Made by a program: the position numbers and the translations under genes. Positions 22,286 through 34,200 of a stretch of 64,000 nt of DNA are shown here, one piece after another. Below the pieces are notes generated by a model. The model did not search any database. It saw only the letters and a list, made by a program, of their open reading frames with translations, and had not been told where the DNA came from. Each line of letters starts with the position of its first letter. The first letter of the stretch is position 1. Source of the DNA: Anthoceros angustus (taxonomy: Eukaryota; Streptophyta; Anthocerotopsida; Anthocerotales; Anthocerotaceae); assembly GCA_010909165.1 (NCBI GenBank), contig MU008229.1, positions 1-64,000 on the forward strand, given 5' to 3'.

Positions 22286-24267
22286 GGTGAGCACCTCCCT
22301 CCCTCACAAGATTCCTCCTCCCTTTCCGAGATTCAACACTTGGTGCAATTCCTCCAAATTGCTACAGCCCGCCGGCGCCCATCACAGCCCCTGCATTGCG
22401 CGCTCCCCGGCTCCTGCAGCAGAGAGGGTGGTGGAAGAGCGGAGCCCTGCTTCCTCCCGGCACGGCATGCAAAGACATTATCCTCCCGATTCCCTGCTCT
22501 CTCTCTCTCGAGATGGGGACGGAGGGGGAATTGGATTCAGCAAGGGCAATGCGGGAGGCTGCGAGGCTATCTTAGCGAGGGTGGAGTGGGGAGGGGAGTG
22601 GGGGAATCTGATGAGTGGATTGTTTGAGGTGGATAAGCTGCAGAGAGGAAGAGAGGAAGGATGGGGTGGCAGAAAGCAGGTGCATGCAGCTGCGCAAGGC
22701 AGGCACGCAGGGGCAGGCGAAGCGCGAGGGAAGCAGAGCGCGCGACGCACACGAGAGCCGGAGCCGGAACATGGACGATCCTCTCCCGCACGGCCCGCAC
22801 AGCTCACACAGTGGAGAGAATAGCAGCTATCGCCCAGCTTCCGACGCCGAGGAGGGCGGGAACGCCTCCGGTAGGTCCGGCCCGGTCCGGCCCGCCGCCG
22901 GACCTACTTCCGGCGGCCAACAGGCAACGGCAACGGTCGCCGGGGCCCCGCTCGGCGCCGGGGCCCGGCCCCGGAAACGTGGCCACGACCTCGACCTCCA
23001 CCCGGGCTGCTTAAGTGAAATGTTTAACTTCGTTTCGCCCCACGCATTACTGATGCGCGCTAATCGCCGGCTGTGCCAGCGCCCCGCTGTTAAGTTAGTA
23101 ACGGGGCCCGGAAATAGCAGGCGGACGTGGGAGGCGGCGATTTTGAGGCCGCGCAGGGTCCATGGTGCGGCACGTCTTCCACTTCGAGGAATCCGGTCCC
23201 GCCGTTTCCATCGCGCAAAATGCTGGTAAGGCACGAGTCGTGATGCGTGAATGTGTGCGCCTGGAAGGAGACGCGATCCGCGACTCGCGTCGCGGTGAAC
23301 AGGGATGCGATGATGCGATGCTCTTCCCGGCGCATTTGTTGCGGCAGCACCTGAGACGGATGCTGCGCGCAGAGGAGACCCATGAGAACGGGATGGGCGC
23401 ACAACGGGATCTCGAGAAAAGTGGTTCACCTTCTGACGCGGTCTCCGAAGCGAGAGACCGCAAACCGTTTTGTGTGGACTGATATCGGCGGTGCACACTT
23501 CCCGCTGCCGTCCTATCGCGTTCCGACAAGTTGTTGACCAGGCGTGCGGGTCTGGCATCTGAGGGCATGGAGGACTTGGAGACTCCAGATTTTCACATAC
23601 TTCGATGCAGGTTGCATTGGTCAACTTGGGAGGCAGAGCACAGCATCCGGGACTTCTTCACACGGAACCCATCTGATGATGACCGACTTCTGAGTCCCGG
23701 GTGTGTGATGCACATACACACAAAGGAGTGATGGACTGACTTGTGTCTAGGGGATGTCACCACAACAGTGTTGTAGCGCTGCTCACCTTCGAAAGAGCAG
23801 CGTTCTACCAGCTTCCATTACAACTTGCGAGCCTCTCACAGGACAGCCGCTTTCTGCCCTGACCCCGGATTCTGTGCCGGTGCGCCATGGCTGGAAGGTT
23901 CCTGGCCAGCATCACACGACTTGTCAGCGGCTACCAGGCTCGCAGCTTCAAGTTCACACACACGGCTTTCCAGCAAGCAGGATGAAAGGAAACATACCGG
24001 CTTTAGACCACACTGTAGCCCTAAGCGTTCTCCGGCAGGATGGCACTGGCGGGATTCCCCAAACGGACATCCAGAGCACGGAGGTGGCACCATGCTACAT
24101 TGTGGCTCGAGTCTCCACGCCTACGTCCTAGTCCAGGTTCCTGCCTCCTGCCTCCTGCACCTGCTTCTGGTGGACACCGTCGTACCTGTTTCTCCCGAGT
24201 TACTGGAATCAGGGTGAACCCACACTTAAATTGGGGTTCGTCCTCCGTAAGCTTGCCGGTAACCACT
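22286..24267. other. Gene-free GC-rich upstream region and YJU2 3' flank
   Basis: No gene is supported. From about 22,850 to 23,000 the sequence is extremely GC-rich with overlapping self-complementary words ('gtccggcccggtccggccc', 'ggggccccgctcggcgccgg'), and CpG is frequent to about 23,540, so this looks like a CpG-rich promoter region of the SGEL-repeat gene. Open frames on both strands here result from high GC and lack protein character. From about 23,750 on, the sequence is probably 3' flank of YJU2. Confidence 0.45.
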
Positions 24268-26012
24268 TTATTCGGAATCAGAGTCATCATAAGCTGCACA
24301 TAGCGATGCCAGCGAGGTATCTGCCACCTTCGTGGCAGTGACTGGCTCACTTGTTGGCGAGCCTTCCGTAACATTCCCTTCCCCAACTTGCACCACTGTT
24401 GGATTTGAAGCCACCTTGGGTTTCACGTTGAATGCAACAGCCTTTGGCCTTAGGGCAAATCCAGGAGCTGGCTTCTGACTGCTCCTACTTGGCTCGCCTG
24501 CAACAGTTCATCGACCGCAATGGAAGTTGATAAGTTTTACGGGATGTTATCTTCTTACTTGGTTTCAAAAAGTACCAGGACACAACTCGAGCGGACACGT
24601 ACCTTGCAGGTTTTGATTTGGCACGTGCTCTACCAGTGGATCCTTCGCAGAACCAGTTGAACTGCTAAAAATTTGCGCTGCAAATGCATGTAAGAAGCGT
24701 GAGGAGCCATATAACCTCTACGAACATGCCAAGGGCTACCACTGGCTACGACAGCTTTCTCATGTACCTTCTTGTTCGGTGACATTCCTACAGCTTCTTC
24801 ATCGCCCTCGACATCTTCAGCATCGTCATCATCCAGCTGCCGCACGTACTTGGCAGAATTCTGCAGCAGTAGATTCCGGGGTTTATAGTTTACCTTGTGA
24901 TTTATGAATGAACCATATATGAGGCGAGTAGAGCCTGGCAACAGAAAAACATCACGAAGGAGAGTAGGGATGCTTGTCAGAACCTGGAACACAATGGTGC
25001 GAATAAGAGCTTCATCTTCCTCTGCTAACTCTTTGTCCTGCACAAGAAGAAGCTTTCGCTGTCAGGAATGAGTCCAAGCACCAGAGGAGAACTCAGACAA
25101 ATACGAGGCATATGAGCGCACCCTCTGCTGCTGTGTCTGCTTCAGAGCCTGCAGCATTTCCTCGGTACCGACAGTGGCATGCCGTGCCTGCAGCACAGGA
25201 AGAAAGTTGTTACCTCCAAATCCAGGAACATCACCACAAGAAGTGCAACAAGCACATGAGGACGAATTTCAAAAACGTGGAAGTATACCAAGCACATACC
25301 CTCATTGACTTCATCTCATCCAGGGCGGCAAGGATGTCCATTTCTTGCTTTGAGTCAATGGTGCGATTCTCCAGGGCTTTCATAGCATCACCCATCTCCT
25401 CTGCATCCTCTTCTTCTTCGCATCGTCTATAGCCTGTGCAGCCAATTACAAAAATCAATATGCCTTAGACACAACCCAAAACGAAAGGTTAGCAACACAC
25501 TTCATTTAATCCTCCAAGATGCTGCCATAAACCCTAAACCCTGCTCACAGCACATCCTCACCTCGTCTGCTGCCCGCCAAGGCTCAAAATTGCGGGTAGC
25601 ACCAGCCTCCATCACATAGTCACTATTCTGGGGGTCTGTCTTCATCGTCAGTTCCGCAGAGCACCGGCTGCATTTGAAATAGAATCTAAAGATTTGGATC
25701 CCCAAGTACGTCTGCAAGCCCACAACATATGGGTCACTGACTAGCTCTCACAGACACATCCAACAGTTTCGTTAACCTAACTCTCAAGACAACTGGAGCG
25801 AGCTGTGAGCCCACCTCCCCAATACAATCCTCTTTGCGAGAATTGAACTTGGTGCCTTTGTAAATGTAGTTGCCACAGGTGTTGCATCTGATGCTCATGG
25901 GAAGCATCATCCGCACCTTAATCTGCTGATTTTTAGCCTGCCTCCGGCGTGGAATCTTGGCCGGATCGAAATCCGGCGGATAATACTTGTTGAGCACCTT
26001 ACGTTCTCCCAT
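24268..26012 (-). CDS. YJU2: YJU2 / CCDC94-type pre-mRNA splicing factor
   Basis: YJU2 joins the spliceosome with the Prp19-associated proteins and promotes first-step chemistry. Exon 1 (25815-26012) starts '[17 protein letters not shown]' and holds the first Cys pair, '[20 protein letters not shown]'. Exon 2 (25562-25711) has '[20 protein letters not shown]' with the second Cys pair, then 'TRNFEPWR'. Later exons give '[20 protein letters not shown]', '[17 protein letters not shown]', '[18 protein letters not shown]', an acidic '[15 protein letters not shown]', and a C terminus ending '[11 protein letters not shown]' at 24268. At least seven exons with short introns. In exon 3 the reading frame changes at a TTC/GAA triplet run (25,411-25,419), so a base or two is probably missing there. 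The family identity is unmistakable from exon 1. Confidence 0.92.
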
Positions 26013-27449
26013 TTCGGCTGCACGAAGCGCAACAGAGCCGGAATCCTCGGAGTACCGCAGCCACCACCCTCTGTACCTGCGTCTTGCCTTTCGGTGCCGT
26101 GAAATCGCAGCTCGCTGACGAGCGAGGCCAAAGAGAAAAAACAGCTCTGGATTTCCAGGCCGGTTTCACACAAGTCAGACGTAGGAGTAGCCTTTCACGG
26201 TGACCACTGACATGTCCAGTAGATTGAACCCGTATAAGACTAAATTAGGGATTTTTTTAAAACAAAAAGAAGGAACACCCGCTTCCACTTAAGGACATAG
26301 AAAACCCCGAGGTCACAATAAAGAAGGAGCAACTAAGCTCTTTGTCTAGAGTCACTCACAATACTTGTTATGTCATAACTAGGGAGATAGAATAACCTAT
26401 ATGTTGTTGAACTAGTCAAGGATGCATATCCGGCCGTGGCTACGGTCCATAAGACTGCAAGTACCTTTTGGAGGGCAATGGATACCCGCTGCCGAAAGAA
26501 TGCTATTAAATAGAAGAGGTAGCTCGTTGCATATCTCCTATTTAATACAGGTAGCTCATTCCATATGTCCTTGCATGGTATGCTTTGGCACAGGACTTAT
26601 AACTTTATCAAAGTCCTTAGCTGATGCCCAATAAGTCTCCAAGGCAAGCGTGGTGAAGAGGTGGTCTACCTCCATTCCCCTATACTAAATATCCTTGAAA
26701 GGTGCCGCTCTAGCTGCCGCCCAACCTAGACGGTTTAGGATAATTAGGCAAATTGCATAGATTACCTACGTTCTTCCATCATACCAATATGAGTACCTAG
26801 GTAGGTAACCCTCCTCGATTATTGTGACTTTGTAGCCTTCTCCAAACTCTTTATTAGGTATCTAGATTATGGGGACTTTGGGTTGGGGCACTAGGCATAT
26901 GTCCAATGATTACCGTTTACACAAATAAATTTAATATTAAAATTTTTTGAATTATTATATATAAATTTTGTTTAATTTATTAATTTATATTATAAGAGAT
27001 CCACTATCTTACAAAGAATGTCCAGCCAACATGGTTGCAAACCCGGAGTTTCTCATGTTCTTTTGCTCCTCCTTAACTTGTATATTCAAACTGCTTGTGG
27101 TCATTGTCTCATGACTTTGAGCCTTTCCCAAACTTTGACCATATCGACGGCTTCGATTTGGACACTATCATATCAATAGGGGCTCAAACATGTTTTGCGA
27201 ACTTCCTAAATTGAGCATTTTCTCGCTTTGAGAGGACATGACTCATCATGAGCGGAAGATTATGGAGGCGGAGTATGTTTGAGGCTCCCATGTTCTTATC
27301 TTAATGACAAGTTTTGAAAGAGGGGTCTCAAACTTAAACTTAAACGGTTACCCGCCTACGATCGAAATATCCATTTCCTCCACATTCAACGACAAGCCCG
27401 CCACATTCAACGACAAGCCCGATTCGATGGGCATTGGGGAATACACCAC
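26013..27449. other. AT-rich intergenic region, no gene seen
   Basis: No supportable coding sequence. The first 200 bases are presumably 5' flank of YJU2. An A/T-only stretch lies at about 26,930-26,990. A direct duplication of 'ccacattcaacgacaagccc' occurs at about 27,379-27,418. Confidence 0.45.
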
Positions 27450-28140
27450 TTGTATGCAACACAAATAGCACATTCTCGCTCACGTTCATCCTTGGCATTT
27501 GTGTTTTCCCTCTTCCGTCATGTGAAAGATTTCTCTACATCCTCTTCCTTCTCTCGCATCCTTTGCATTCCTACATCTTTCCTACATAGAGCTCATACCC
27601 TCTACGGTATGCNGTGGACCAACTGGATTAATGTGGTCTACGGAGGGAAGGAACCTATGCTGCTGAAGGGGGTCCTTTGCAACGTTTGGGAAATGATGCT
27701 CACCTCTGGCCAGGCACTATGTGTGTCACCCCCTCGTCGGTTGAAGCAGAAGGACTGGTTTCATGCTGGTTTTATGCTATTTGAAACAGAGGGCACCTGG
27801 AATCGTACATGCCCTTGGATCAGGGATTCTACTTGATGATAGGCAGGCCGGAGTTGCATGCTAAACGAGAGAGGGGGCTCCCTTGGTGGCTCCTTTACTT
27901 ACAGGTGTCGTCGGGGTGGAAGAGATGGTTTCAGGAAGGGTCTCGGCGGATACGTTGGGATTGCTGGCTTTTCTTGCCAGATTGCATGCGCGAATTGGCC
28001 GTTAGAGCTCAAATGTCGAACACTAGGGGGGGTTGGGGGTGCTTGGTTTGGACTTGGTATCATTTCTTAAACTTAACCATTTCTGGAAGTCTTAGGTTTG
28101 CTGTCTGGTTGGATTTGCCTGCTTTTTCGCGTGTTTTTCT
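27450..28140 (+). other. Unrecognised open frame with an undetermined base
   Basis: A plus-strand frame of 128 codons (27450-27836) crosses the single undetermined base at 27,613, and a second overlapping frame runs 27809-28195. Composition is moderately protein-like ('LKQKDWFHAGFMLFETEG') but I recognise no family, and no splice structure joins these frames. It may be a retroelement relic. Confidence 0.25.
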
Positions 28141-28146
28141 AATTCA

Positions 28147-28206
28147 GTTCAGGATCGGATTTCCCGTTCAGGATAGGATTTCCCGTTCAGGATAGGATTT
28201 CCCGCC
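28147..28206. repeat. Short tandem repeat, about 19-20 bp x 3
   Basis: Three consecutive copies of 'gttcaggataggatttccc', the first with 'atcgg' instead of 'atagg' and the last running into 'gcccag'. Confidence 0.85.
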
Positions 28207-28639
28207 CAGTCTTACGGGTTGGGAAAGCTTTCAGACGACTGTTCGAGTGCCTGGAAGTCCGAATGTGGTTTAGTCGATTTCTAGATAAGTCGATTCGAAT
28301 GTGTGTGCATTTGTTGCAGTCGTCAGTCAGTTTTGATCATGAGACCCACGAGTCTCAAAATGTTGCTGGCCGTTTTGTGTTGTGCCAAGTGCATTAATGA
28401 CAGGTTGCTACTCTCCGACACGACGTTCCGTAAGGAGGCATCTTTCCCTGACCACACTCATTTTGTACTTATGTACCTAATGATGTCGTGCGGGCCGCCT
28501 CCGCCCCTCATTAAGGGTTATTTAGGTGGTACAAGCCCTCCCTTCTGTTTGCGCGGGGGCAGTATCTCGTCCTTGCGGTGCGGAATGCGAAGTCTGCCAG
28601 CCATGCTCTGTGCCTCATGGCATAAAATAGCGTTCTGTG

Positions 28640-29480
28640 CAAGCGGATTTCAGAGGCGGCAAGCAAGGGCTGCTACGCCGTCAACCCACATGTGCCTCCA
28701 CCACACCATCGAGTACCACATCCATGAACGGCTGTTGGCGGAGGGCCTTCACCTCCTCATGAAGCTCCTGCGGAAGGGGATTGGAAAGGACAACCAGCTT
28801 CTGCGGGTGACCTGATCGAGGTGTGTGTAAGAAGACGATTTATCCAGCTGTCGGTGGCAGGTGCGGGGCCTCGTCTTGTGGATGACGCGTGGGAGCTCCG
28901 CTGCATTCTGCCACCCCTCAGAGGCTTGGTAGTCTCGACGCACCGGTTCTGTTAGTTGACACTTCGCAGTGAGGCTGGCAACCAATTCGGCCTCCGCCCA
29001 CATCCGAGTCCAGTGATTACTGAGCGGTTGCTGTTACACCGAGCTTCTTCCAGCCGTACAAAGCGTTCATTTTGGGACTCGTGGCTGCAGGCGACGTGTT
29101 CATGGAAGGGTGTGATAGGCTGGATTATTTGAAGTGTCTGCTTGAGGAAGTTGACCTTGTCGCTCGCAGGAGGGATGGAAGGTTTCTGACATGCCTGCCT
29201 CAGTACAGAGAAATGGCACTCCGGAGAATCAGAGTGCTGGTTCATGATGCGGTTTGTCGACTGGCTGCCTGGGACTGGAATCATTCTGATGTCGCTGAAT
29301 CTCCTTGGAATGTGAATCGTGTTTTACAGGTGGGTGGGTAAGTCCTCACTCTCGCTCCCGAGAATGGAGTTCCTCTGGCGGATAGTCTCCAGCTGCTTCA
29401 TGTTGTCCGACACGCGTTGTCACTGGTAAGGAGAAGACTGGTGGTTCCAACAGAGGTCCCACTGTCTCAGACTGATACCG
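28640..29480 (+). pseudogene. Unrecognised protein-like gene fragments in shifting frames
   Basis: Successive plus-strand stretches look like real protein but lie in different frames: about 28,700-28,800 ('HIHERLLAEGLHLLMKLLRK'), 28,810-28,935 ('FIQLSVAGAGPRLVDDAWEL'), 29,045-29,335 ('DRLDYLKCLLEEVDLVARRR') and 29,345-29,480 ('LVVPTEVPLSQTDTVQ'). Residue composition is that of a helical, Leu-rich globular protein. I cannot assign a family. Frame changes and a TAA after 'NRVLQVGG' mean it is either a decayed gene, a host gene with short introns plus single-base errors, or a retroelement segment. Confidence 0.35.
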
Positions 29481-29897
29481 TGCAGGGCTTATGCAACATT
29501 GGGGGCTTGGGTCTCTGCTGATACTCGAAAGGAAGGAGCTCGAAGGGTTAGGATAGATACATTTTTAAGGCCTCTTATTAGGTCTGAAAAGAACCTCCTT
29601 CGTAGAGCCCCCCAAACCTTTGGAGGGGGTGAGGTAAATAATATCCTTCCCGAGGTCCTGCTTCCAGACCCGATGGAATTTCAAGCTCCACCGCATTGTA
29701 ATCTCCGGAGCACATTGTTAACCATTATTTGATCTTTTTCAATACAAAAAAAAACATTATGGCAGTCCTGAACACAAGAGATAGCCTCTTCTCTATGTTT
29801 ATGCTGGCCATTCCCTTGTGGCTGGAGCTTGATCTCTAGTGCCACTACAAGAATTGCTCCCCTTCTTCCCCTTGGGAACTTACCTTGACGGAAGCTG
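29481..29897. other. Flank with possible retroelement 3' end
   Basis: Sequence to about 29,755 ends 'gatctttttcaatac' followed by a short A run, reminiscent of a non-LTR retroelement or processed transcript 3' end. This is suggestive only; no target-site duplication was identified. Confidence 0.3.
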
Positions 29898-30192
29898 AAT
29901 CTCTAGCTTACCCTGATGGAAACTGAATCTCTAGCTCCCGTTAGGATCTACTCCCACTGATAGAAACTGAATCTCTGGCTCCCGTTAGGATCTACTCCCA
30001 CCTCGTCATACACATAAACAGAAACTCGAATTACATCAACCGGCCACCTTCCGTTTGGATCTGGTCCCACCTCGTCGTACACATAAACAATACAGAGAAA
30101 TTCAAATTACACCAACCGGCCACCTTCCTCACCTCCGTGATACATAAAAACAATGCAGAGAAACTCAAATTACACCAACCGGCCACCTTCCT
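29898..30192. repeat. Compound tandem repeats
   Basis: First, 'gaaactgaatctctagctcc' plus 'cgttaggatctactccca' occurs about twice (29,928-30,000). Then three copies of a roughly 65-70 base unit containing 'attacaccaaccggccacct' occur at 30,030-30,192. No coding function. Confidence 0.75.
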
Positions 30193-31243
30193 ACTTCAGT
30201 CGGTCAATAAAATTGCTTGCTCTACTTTGATGTCAAAATAACAAGACAAGGGCAGATTAATCCAGAAGTTCAACAATTAACTATCCAACTCCGATCTATA
30301 TGGAAACTCAGATCTATATCCATTTAGGATATAAGGGGTTAATAGGTAGACCATTGTTTTCATCCGGCTTGTCATAAACTTAGATATAAGGTATTGTAGA
30401 TAGCGATTGCCATAACTTAGATTGTGATGAGAAGAAGAAGAAGAAGAAGAAGAAGAATTTTATTTAAGTCCACTAAGACGGATTTCCGTCATAGGACTTG
30501 ATACTTAACAACAACTTGTACCATGGTGTGCCTAAGCTACTTGCACCAAGGGCATCCACTCCCTTTAGACACCATCTAAGTACCCATCCAAGCGCTCAGG
30601 ATGCTTAATCACAGCGTTCTTATAAATGTGTGTCCATTTGGCCTAGGCTATTTGGACACACATTTGGCTATGAGGCTTGTAGCTGACTTGTGATATGAGG
30701 TGTTCATATCTAGGTAGACCCTGGTTGTTGGGGGCCTGTCGTGGAATATATAAGGTAGATAGCCCCTTTGTCGTATGGATCACGCCTCCATTTTAGTGCT
30801 ACTAAGGGGCCAGGTGCCTATAGAAGGCTCCTCGGTGTCCTTCCACCATCAAGGTGAGACAACTTGGATACACGAAGACGGGGAAGGGGGCTCTTCCGGA
30901 GGTGACTGAATCACTTTCCCCTCGGTTTGTTCAGTGAACCCTGTGCCCGCTGTTGTGCTGTTTGCCTTGCTTGTTACTGCCCGTGTTTGGATGTACATAA
31001 ACGTGTGACTTTCAGGTTGAGTACCCTGATGAATGATCTGCACAGTGAAACTATGCTACTTTTCATTGATGTGGGGAAGACTAGACAGCGTTCCCTACAG
31101 CTGTGTTGCCCACCTCTATCCCTCATACGGGCTTACCAATGCAGCCAAAGACCTGGGGCAGTGTGTTTCTATAGCAAGCCACAACAGGCAAGCAGGGTAG
31201 TACAGAGCTTTAGACGTAAAGGGAGGAGCAAAATGCACAACAG
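30193..31243. other. Intergenic with AAG microsatellite
   Basis: An (AAG)n microsatellite of about nine units occupies 30,430-30,456. The rest shows no gene; the last 200 bases are probably 3' untranslated sequence of the MBD8-like gene. Confidence 0.5.
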
Positions 31244-34200
31244 TCAAATGCCGTTCCGATTAGCTGCCTGCGAGTAATTGGCATCCATGAAAAAACCTGT
31301 TTTGCTGAGGGTAGGGTGAGCTCGAGGAAACAAAGACACCGGAAGAGGATACCCACCATCTCCCTGGTGGCCGCCTTGGTCATCAAATGCCCTTCGGGAC
31401 ACTGAGAGTGGCAATGGAGGAAGGAAGGGGAAGGGAACATTAGAGGTTGAATAGAGAGAACTGTTTTGGGCCTCTGCCGACGTTCTCTTTACCGGATTTC
31501 GTGAGACTCTCACTGGCCTGTTTGCAGCCTGGTACGCGGGAGCGGCAGACCAATGCTCCACGAAGGTGCTGTTGTCGTTGACAAGCACGTCTTCAAAAGC
31601 TTTCAGCTGCCACTGCACATCCAGTCCTCCATTATCAGCCCCTTCAGAAGCGAGCGTCCCAGCGGCCCGTGAGGGTGTCTCCTCAAGGTGGTGGAAGCTA
31701 GTCTTCGCAACTGCGTCCGATTCCATCTCACGCCATCCAGCCTCTGCCGGCCTAGCAGCACAAGAAAAGGCAGAAGGGTATACTCCGGCCCTGCTGTCGA
31801 CCTGCCTGATTACTTCCACCGGAGGACGACAGCATTCAAGCTGGGTACCCACTTCTGGAGCACCAAAAGTCTGCGGCTCAAAATGCCCACCATCGCCGAG
31901 TGGAGGGTTCACTCTGGTGCTGAATACAGCTGCAACCTGTTCCTGGTGACGCTGCACTCTAAAGAGTTCATCAGCATGGTCCAGCTCACTCGACGTAGAC
32001 TTCGAGGGGCAAAGCATGGATGGTCTGGCATCTGGAGAGACTCTGCTGTCGGATGTGCGAAAGTTACTACCCGGCAACCCAGACCGAGCTTCACCCCACC
32101 TTCCTTCAGTTAGTTCACATCCCGAGCCCATTCCCTTCCCACCTTGCTGCTGAGACTCCACACAAGCCCTGCTGCCACTGTCAGCCGGGCTGACACCCAA
32201 CTCGGAATACGAGGACGCAGCATAATATGGGGTCCGGCCTCCACCGCTGCCCGAAGCAGAAACATCAGGAGTTGGATGCGCTCTCTTCATGTGGCGTCTC
32301 AGATTCTTCTTCGAGGAAAAGGTTCCTGGACAGACGGTGCAAAAATGGCCTTTGTCCGGTTGGTTCGGCTTGAGCAAAGCTCCCTTCTCCTCGAGTCCTG
32401 AAAGCCCCATTGACACTTGAGTGTGGATGCTACATGTTCCGTGATTATCCAGAATTCAAAAGCCCAAATACTAAGGAGCTAAAAGTACCTGGAGCACTAG
32501 CACGCTCACGGACCTCTGTAGAAATACCAGACCCGGTGTCTGTACCATTAGCACTTTCACCTTGCCCATATTTCCTCTCCCTCATCTGTTTGGCTGGGAG
32601 GCAGCCTCTGTTCTTCACCACCACTCCAGTGGCTGACTGTACAAAATCCGCAGCCTCTTTGAATGTTCCAAAAACTTTGCCTTCCGGACTGAGCACGAAT
32701 TCCACACAGCAGATTAGTTAACAAGAGTGGCTCCCACACAAGAGGCGCACAGACAGAACATGCATTACCTTTTCCAGCTTCTGTACTCGAGAGTAGCCCG
32801 TCCACCCTTTGTCCTCAAGAAAACACAGACAGTCCATCCCTCAGGAAAATTGTCAGCTATCACTACTTTCCGCTTTTCAGTGAGCCACTTCCCCTCAATA
32901 GCAGCTAAGCGGCGCTCCATCTCTTCCTTGAGCTTGAGCTTTTTGGGTGACCTAGGGGGAGTTGCAAACTCGGCTTTCTCCTTCCCTTGGCTCTTGAGAA
33001 CTTGCCTTGCAATCGAAGAAAGACTACAAATTGCACTCGCATGGGGCTCTTCAGGAATCGTACTTGATCCCTTGTTCAGACGTTGGGCTCCATGATCAAT
33101 CTCCACAGTTGAGGAACCCGTGAACTGCGGATTATCCGTCACTCCAAGACCTGACCATACCCCTTGAGAAGAATTGCACATGATCTCATTCGTGTTTTGT
33201 AGCAGCTGTATGCAAGCTGGGAGGACATCGTTCGCTGGTGTGACTGATCTTATGCTGCAGTCATCTGGCAACTCCCCCTTCGTTTCTGCTGCATAACATT
33301 CTTCTGAGCTTTCTCTTGATTCCTTGCTCAGCCGTTGGGCTCCGTGATCAATCTCCAAAGTGGAGGAACCCGTGAACTGCGGATTATCCGTCACTCCAAG
33401 ACCTGCCCATACCCCTTGAGAAGAATTGCACATTATCCCATTAGCGTTTTGCAGCTGTATGCAGGGTGACACATCGTTTGCTGGTGTGACCGATCTTATG
33501 CTGCAGTCATCAGGCAACTCCACCTTCATTGCTGCTGCATAACATTCTGCTGAGCTTTCTCTTGATTCCTTGTTCAGTCGTTGGGCTCCGTGATCAATCT
33601 CCACAGTGGAGGAACCCGTGAACTGTGGATTATCCGTCACTCCAAGACCTGCCCAAACACCTTGAGAAGAATTGCACATGATCTCATTGGCGTTTTGCAG
33701 CTGTATGCAAGGTGACACATCGTTCGCTGGTATGCTGGAGTCATCAGGCAACCCCGCCTTCGTTGCTGCTGCATAACATTGTGCTGAGCTTTCTCTTACC
33801 CATGGTTCTAGCGTATATATACCATCATGGGCAAGACCTTTCTCCAGCTTAGACTTCTTTGTGTCCGGGGCTGCGGAAGAGTGCTGGGCATGAGACAGCT
33901 TCCGTTTACCACCCCTGCTCTCTAACTTAGGCTTTCCGAAAGCGGACATACGGCTGGATGTCAACATCTGCATTATCCTCTCCAGCATGCCACCCCCCTC
34001 TTCCTCACTCTGATATCTTACTGCTGACCCATCTTCAAGGTCCCTGGGCATAAAATCCTGCACATCATCCTGCTCCCCCTCAATGCCATTAACACTTGCC
34101 ACTGAAACCGGTTGATCGACACCACCACCAGTCTGCCCAGCTTCTGCATTTTCAGCTCCACTTAATGCGAGGTCATCCTGTTTGGTGGCTAAGACTGAGC

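Noticed and set aside
22827..23624. 265-codon minus-strand frame
   Set aside because: GC-rich upstream region; Arg/Pro/Ser-rich with no motif, and all frames are unusually open there.
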